A stretch of DNA of 64,000 nucleotides. Origin: Microbacteriaceae bacterium. Its GTDB lineage: Bacteria > Actinomycetota > Actinomycetes > Actinomycetales > Microbacteriaceae. A model generated the notes under the pieces. It searched no databases and was not told the DNA's origin. It saw only the letters and a list, made by a program, of their open reading frames with translations. This document shows positions 59,806 to 64,000 of the stretch, one piece after another. Numbering within the stretch: the first letter of the stretch is position 1; each line of letters starts with the position of its first letter. Position numbers and translations under genes: made by a program. Location of the stretch: the NCBI GenBank assembly GCA_947486475.1, contig CANKTR010000002.1, positions 1 to 64,000 on the forward strand, in the 5' to 3' direction.

Positions 59806-61752
59806 ATGTCCACCACCACGATTGACAGCCTGCTGAACGAGAATCGCCGTTTCCCACCCACGTCCGAGTTTGCGGCGAGTGCCATTGCTCAACCGAGCCT
59901 GTACGACGCTGCCGCCGCGAATCGGCTCGAATTCTGGGCCGATCAAGCGCGTTCCCTGCACTGGCACACGCCGTTCACCGAAACCCTTGACTGGTCTGGT
60001 GCGCCTGTTGCCAAGTGGTTTGCGGACGGTCAAATCAACGTCGCCTACAACTGTCTCGATCGTCACGTGGACGCGGGGCTCGGTGACCGCGTCGCGATTC
60101 AGTTCGAGGGCGAGCCGGGCGACTCGCGCGCCATCACCTACCGAGAACTCACGGACGAGGTTCGAAAAGCGGCGAACCTGCTCGCCAGTCTGGGCGTCGG
60201 TCAGGGCGATCGCGTCGCGATTTACATGCCCATGATTCCCGAGGCAATCGTGGCGATGCTCGCGTGTGCCCGCGTCGGCGCAATTCATTCCGTGGTGTTC
60301 GGGGGATTTGCCGCGGAAAGCCTCCGCGCTCGAATTGAGGATGCCGAAGCCAAACTCGTCATCACCGCCGATGGCGGTTACCGCAAGGGCACTGTGTTCA
60401 ACCTCAAGAACGCGGTGGACGAAGCCGTTGCCCAAACTCCGACCGTCGAGAAGGTTCTCGTGGTCAAGCGCGGCGGGAACGACATCGACTGGGTGGACGG
60501 GCGTGATGTGTGGTGGCACGACGAAATGGCGCTGATGTCCGATGACCACATCGCGCACGCTTTCCCCGCCGAGAACCCGCTCTTCATTTTGTACACCTCG
60601 GGAACGACGGGAAAGCCGAAAGGAATCCTGCACACGAGCGGTGGCTATCTGACCCAAGCGGCGTTCACTCACCGGAACGTGTTCGACCTCCACGCCGACA
60701 CGGATGTCTACTGGTGCACCGCCGACATCGGGTGGGTCACCGGCCATTCCTATGTGGTGTACGGACCTCTCGCCAACGGCGCGACCCAGGTGATTTATGA
60801 GGGAACCCCCGACTTCCCCGCCCCCGGACGCTGGTGGGACATCATCGAAAAGCACCGCGTGTCGATTTTGTACACGGCCCCGACGGCGATTCGGTCCTTC
60901 ATGAAGGCGGGTCGCGAAATCCCCGACGCCCGCGACCTGTCATCACTAAGGGTCTTGGGTTCCGTCGGCGAACCCATCAACCCCGAAGCATGGATGTGGT
61001 ACCGCGAGGTGATCGGCGGAAACAACTGTCCCATCGTCGACACCTGGTGGCAGACCGAGACGGGGGCCATCATGATTTCCCCTCTGCCGGGAATCACGGC
61101 GACAAAACCCGGCAGTGCGCAGGTTCCCATTCCGGGGATTTCGGTCGACGTGCTCGATGACAACGGGGTTACGGTCGGCTCGGACGCCGGTGGGCTTCTC
61201 GTCGTCACGGAACCGTGGCCGTCGATGCTGCGCGGCATCTGGAAGGACCCCGAGCGCTTCGCCGAAACCTACTGGTCGACGTTCGCGGGAAAGTACTTCG
61301 CGGGCGACGGCGCTCACCGCGACGCCGACAACGACGTGTGGCTTCTCGGACGAATCGATGACGTCATGAAAGTGTCCGGGCACCGCCTGTCGACCATGGA
61401 AATTGAGTCCGCACTGGTGTCGCACCACGCGGTCGCCGAATCGGCCGTCGTCGGTGCCGCGGACAACATCACCGGGGAGGCTGTCGTCGCATTCGTCGTT
61501 CTCACGCGTCAGGCACAATCGACCCTGAATCCTGCGGATGAAATCAACGCCCTCAAGGCGCATGTCGTGAAAGAAATCGGAGCAATTGCGAGGCCGCGGG
61601 ACATCTACCTGGTCGACGACCTTCCCAAGACTCGATCGGGGAAAATCATGCGCCGCCTCTTGCGCGACATCGCCGAGGGTCGCGAAATTGGGGACACCAC
61701 CACACTGTTGGACACCTCGGTGATCCGCGTCATCGACAATCAGGTGAACTGA
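59806..61752 (+). CDS. acs: Acetyl-coenzyme A synthetase
   Basis: AMP-forming acetate-CoA ligase of 648 residues, normal length. Motifs: YTSGTTGKPKGILHTSGGYL (A3), TADIGWVTGHSYVVYGPL, WWQTETGAIM (A5), GDGAHRDADNDVWLLGRIDDVMKVSGHRLST (A7-A8), and the acetylatable Lys in PKTRSGKIMRRLLRD (A10). It activates acetate for the TCA cycle and biosynthesis. The start at 59806 matches the family N-terminus. In many actinobacteria acs lies near the tad locus, as here next to tadBC (convergent), which suggests this part of the region is ancestral. Confidence 0.96.
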   Translation: MSTTTIDSLLNENRRFPPTSEFAASAIAQPSLYDAAAANRLEFWADQARSLHWHTPFTETLDWSGAPVAKWFADGQINVAYNCLDRHVDAGLGDRVAIQFEGEPGDSRAITYRELTDEVRKAANLLASLGVGQGDRVAIYMPMIPEAIVAMLACARVGAIHSVVFGGFAAESLRARIEDAEAKLVITADGGYRKGTVFNLKNAVDEAVAQTPTVEKVLVVKRGGNDIDWVDGRDVWWHDEMALMSDDHIAHAFPAENPLFILYTSGTTGKPKGILHTSGGYLTQAAFTHRNVFDLHADTDVYWCTADIGWVTGHSYVVYGPLANGATQVIYEGTPDFPAPGRWWDIIEKHRVSILYTAPTAIRSFMKAGREIPDARDLSSLRVLGSVGEPINPEAWMWYREVIGGNNCPIVDTWWQTETGAIMISPLPGITATKPGSAQVPIPGISVDVLDDNGVTVGSDAGGLLVVTEPWPSMLRGIWKDPERFAETYWSTFAGKYFAGDGAHRDADNDVWLLGRIDDVMKVSGHRLSTMEIESALVSHHAVAESAVVGAADNITGEAVVAFVVLTRQAQSTLNPADEINALKAHVVKEIGAIARPRDIYLVDDLPKTRSGKIMRRLLRDIAEGREIGDTTTLLDTSVIRVIDNQVN

Positions 61753-61778
61753 CACTCACGGTCGTTCGGAAATAGCCG

Positions 61779-62546
61779 TCATCCGGACGGGCGGAAAAAC
61801 CCCTCTGCCATACTCGCGACCGCGGGAATGACCGTGAGGGTGATGAACGCGGGGAACAGACACAAACCCAACGGAATCAAGAGTTTCCCGGGTAGTTCCT
61901 CGATGTGTCCACGGACGTCAAAACGGGCAGTGCGACGAAGTTCGGCGGCGCGATGTCGCAGCAGGTTCGCGACGGGAATCCCCGTGTTTCGCCCGATCTC
62001 TCGAATGTTGCACACGTCGTCCCATTCGTGGACGACCCCCCAACGCCGCGCACAGCTCGCGGCGAGTTCGGCCGCATCCGGGGTGAGTCCGGTCACGCTC
62101 AACACCTCCGCCACGCAATCAACGAGAATCCCGGTTTCGAGAGCGGGTGTGGCGACCCGGCCGCGGAGCGCCGCCATCCACCGCCACCCGGCGAGTGTCG
62201 CACCCACACCCATGACCAAACACACCCACCCTGCTGGCGTGGTGAGCAGAAACCCAATTGCGTCGACTCCGAACAACGCCGAGGCCAGCGCGGTGGCGAT
62301 CGGCAATGCCGACAACACGACAGCCGAATGGCGGGCCGCGGTCGCGGCAATGGTCACTTCACGCCGAAGCCCCTCGTTCTCGTCCAGTGCGTCCGCGACG
62401 AGCAACAACAATCGCGATTGCGGTGCTCCCGTTTCACGGGCAACGTTGACAATGTCCACCACCATGGCGTGCTGCGGAGTATCCCTCGATGGTGAGATAC
62501 CCGACTGCAATCCGACGGCCAGTTGGCGGAGTTCACGCGCATTCAC
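61779..62546 (-). CDS. Fused TadB-TadC type pilus assembly membrane protein
   Basis: Type II secretion F-domain protein of 255 residues that would form the inner-membrane platform of the Tad pilus. It contains two consecutive halves. Residues 1-110 resemble the end of TadB (ALDENEGLRREVTIAATAARHSAVVLSALPIATALAS, two helices). Residues 110-255 resemble TadC (LVDCVAEVLSVTGLTPDAAELAASCARRWG, LPGKLLIPLGLCLFPAFITLTVIPAV). Each is shorter than a free-standing TadB or TadC, so the two may be merged and compressed. It overlaps tadA by 4 nt (same strand). The pilin-like genes that should follow are 19 kb away. Confidence 0.75.
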   Translation of the reverse strand: MNARELRQLAVGLQSGISPSRDTPQHAMVVDIVNVARETGAPQSRLLLLVADALDENEGLRREVTIAATAARHSAVVLSALPIATALASALFGVDAIGFLLTTPAGWVCLVMGVGATLAGWRWMAALRGRVATPALETGILVDCVAEVLSVTGLTPDAAELAASCARRWGVVHEWDDVCNIREIGRNTGIPVANLLRHRAAELRRTARFDVRGHIEELPGKLLIPLGLCLFPAFITLTVIPAVASMAEGFFRPSG

Positions 62547-63466
62547 GAATCGACCACGACGGCCTCCCCCGTGCGTCGAAAACGGCCGAGCCGCACTCGG
62601 TGACCGCCATCAATTCGTTCACACAACACGACGTGCGAAAATGCGACAGCGACGAGCCGCGCAACGGTGGTCGGGTCGACTCCTGCCATCATCCCCAGGG
62701 CGATCAAGCGGTCGGGGACTTCGTTGAGGGACTTGGCGTGAATGGTCGACAGCCCCCGATGGCCGGAGGTGAGCGCCAGCAAAAGGTCGATGATTTCCGC
62801 GCCGCGAACTTCGCCCACGACAATTCGATCGGGGCTCATCCGCAGAGCCTCTCGGACCAGTTCGCTCATCGTCACCCTGCCCGCACCCTCGGCATTCGGT
62901 GGCCGTGTGGTCATGGACACGGCGTGCGGATGACGAACAGACAACTCGGGGATGTCTTCGATCACCACCACTCGTTCGTTCAGAGGGACCCGCGCGAGCA
63001 ACAACTCGGTGACGGTGGTTTTGCCGCTTCCCGTCGCACCCGCGACGAGGACGGAACGACCGCCGAGCGAATCCCACAGGTCCTCGTCTTCGACGACAAA
63101 GTCAGATTCACGCAGCGGCACTGCCCGCGGAAATCGCAACGAGATCAGCGCCGATCCGCGGGAAATCGGCGGCAACACAACGTGAGCTCGGATATCGCCC
63201 GCGAGCGCCGAGTCCCCGGTGGGTTTGGCGTCGTCGACTCGCCCACCCGTTAATTCAACGAGGCCAACCCCGATTCGCCGTGCCTCGCGCGGTTCGAGAC
63301 GAATTCCCGAGTCATCGAAACCCCCCGTTCGACGCACCCACACCACTCCGTTGCCATCCACGCACAGATCCCGCACGTCGGAGTCGACAACCCCACCGAG
63401 AGCACCGAGTGCGGCGTGAAGAGTTGGGCTCACACTCGCATCGTGACGCCTCACACCCCACTGCAC
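62543..63466 (-). CDS. tadA: TadA/CpaF-type pilus assembly ATPase
   Basis: Hexameric secretion ATPase that powers Flp/Tad pilus assembly; 307 residues from GTG 63466. Walker A LVAGATGSGKTTVTELLLA, Asp box VVIEDIPEL, Walker B MSPDRIVVGEVRGAEIIDLLLALTSGH, and His box GLSTIHAKSLNE are intact. The N-terminal domain is short but present. A Ssd-like (septum-site) gene often precedes tadA in actinobacteria; here a RidA gene on the same strand lies upstream instead. It is coupled to tadBC by a 4-nt overlap. Confidence 0.9.
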   Translation of the reverse strand: MQWGVRRHDASVSPTLHAALGALGGVVDSDVRDLCVDGNGVVWVRRTGGFDDSGIRLEPREARRIGVGLVELTGGRVDDAKPTGDSALAGDIRAHVVLPPISRGSALISLRFPRAVPLRESDFVVEDEDLWDSLGGRSVLVAGATGSGKTTVTELLLARVPLNERVVVIEDIPELSVRHPHAVSMTTRPPNAEGAGRVTMSELVREALRMSPDRIVVGEVRGAEIIDLLLALTSGHRGLSTIHAKSLNEVPDRLIALGMMAGVDPTTVARLVAVAFSHVVLCERIDGGHRVRLGRFRRTGEAVVVDS

Positions 63467-63535
63467 CGCGATATCAGTCAGGCCGGTGCATAACCCCCTG
63501 TCGTCACCGGTTGGGGAGAAACGCGTGTCGAGGTT

Positions 63536-63994
63536 TTAGGCGAACTCGACCACAAGTTCGAGTTCGACCGGTGCGTCGAGCGGCAATACCGCAACACCGA
63601 CGGCGCTCCTCGCGTGTCGCCCCGCTTCGCCAAAAATCTCGACGAGCACGTCGCTCGCGCCATTCGCAACACCGGGTTGACCCGTGAAGTCGGGCTCGGA
63701 AGCAACGAAAACAACGAGTTTCACGACGCGCGTGATGCGATCGACCGACCCGATGGCGGTTTCGATGGCGGCAAGTGCATTCAACACCGCGGTGCGGGCG
63801 TAGTCGTGCGCCGCGTCAGCCGACACGGTCGCGCCGACCTTGCCTGTCGCGGGTAGCACTCCGCTGATGAAGGGCAATTGGCCAGCGGTGAACACGAGGT
63901 TGCCTGTCACCATCGCCGGCAGGTACGACGCGACGGGCTTCGCCACCTCCGGGATGACGAGGCCTAACTCGGCAAGTCGATCTGTCGCGCTCAT
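63536..63994 (-). CDS. RidA family protein
   Basis: Rid (YjgF/YER057c/UK114) family protein of 152 residues, of the longer actinobacterial subgroup (NLVFTAGQLPFISGVLPATGKVGATV, LNALAAIETAIGSVDRITRVVKLVVFV, GEAGRHARSAVGVAVLPLDAPVELELVVEF). RidA proteins hydrolyse reactive 2-aminoacrylate-type enamine intermediates. The key Arg is in HARSAVGV (R-S/x-x-V-G), which fits an active deaminase. The start ATG at 63994 is 6 nt from the window edge. It lies 69 nt upstream of tadA on the same strand. Confidence 0.92.
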   Translation of the reverse strand: MSATDRLAELGLVIPEVAKPVASYLPAMVTGNLVFTAGQLPFISGVLPATGKVGATVSADAAHDYARTAVLNALAAIETAIGSVDRITRVVKLVVFVASEPDFTGQPGVANGASDVLVEIFGEAGRHARSAVGVAVLPLDAPVELELVVEFA

Positions 63995-64000
63995 GACCCA

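Overview
The window looks like a chromosomal segment of a high-GC actinobacterium, most probably of the family Microbacteriaceae or a close relative. The support is the gene content: DUF3027, DUF3263 with LytR_C, the 'large exoprotein' membrane protein, a Rv3654c-type TadE-like protein next to topA, a bacterial XPB helicase with its Helicase_C_3 partner, and a degenerate SF1-like helicase followed by a 47-residue acidic-tailed protein. Many genes also carry a TANNNT hexamer exactly 6-7 nt before the start codon, as expected for leaderless actinobacterial mRNAs. There are no rRNA genes, CRISPR arrays, insertion sequences or phage genes. Three tRNA genes are present: Ala-CGC, Arg-CCT and Thr-CGT. 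No stretch longer than 300 bases lacks a gene.

Left part (1-42.5 kb) is mostly core genome. A class I ribonucleotide reductase operon (nrdA, a detached 27-codon tail ORF, nrdB) sits behind a tandem NrdR-box promoter and a small cluster of DnaA-box-like sequences. It is followed by a partial aldo/keto reductase. Then come an MFS transporter, a DUF4349 lipoprotein, a CoA transferase, two DedA proteins flanking a glycosyltransferase, a UDP-glucose dehydrogenase, a two-gene tryptophan/kynurenine operon, galU with a GNAT gene and a membrane protein, 5-formyl-THF cyclo-ligase and the degenerate helicase. Next are a large secreted FnIII/RCC1 protein, an HNH nuclease behind a structured RNA, an NlpC/P60 hydrolase, serC, DUF3027/cold-shock protein, XPB with its partner, a WXG100 protein, groL behind two CIRCE operators, envelope genes (DUF3048, LytR_C, a DUF2332-DUF3263 fusion), msrB, DUF2200, holB-tmk-topA, and three small tad-pilus genes.

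Right part (42.5-59 kb) is accessory. It holds a catabolic block: VOC protein, SDR, M24-like protein, three zinc-type (MDR) dehydrogenases, a PRISE-type SDR, a ribose-type ABC importer (permease, lipoprotein, fused ATPase-permease), a 3-hydroxyisobutyrate-dehydrogenase-like enzyme, an EboE-like TIM-barrel protein and an XRE-cupin regulator. The four main promoter regions of the block each contain a TGTKCA-N7-NRAAC element, so I infer one regulon for uptake and oxidation of an unidentified small carbohydrate- or polyol-like compound. An ACC deaminase gene follows. The block together with a PAQR/hemolysin III gene and acetyl-CoA synthetase (acs) lies between two parts of the Tad pilus locus: tadA and a fused tadBC at 61.8-63.5 kb, the pilin-like and TadE genes at 41.7-42.5 kb, all on the minus strand.

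The most notable points are the NrdA cysteine tail encoded in another frame, an R2 subunit with class Ic residues (Phe for the radical Tyr, Glu for the first Asp ligand), the candidate structured RNA before the HNH gene, the island regulon with its common operator, and a propeller protein with seven C-x9-C blades.
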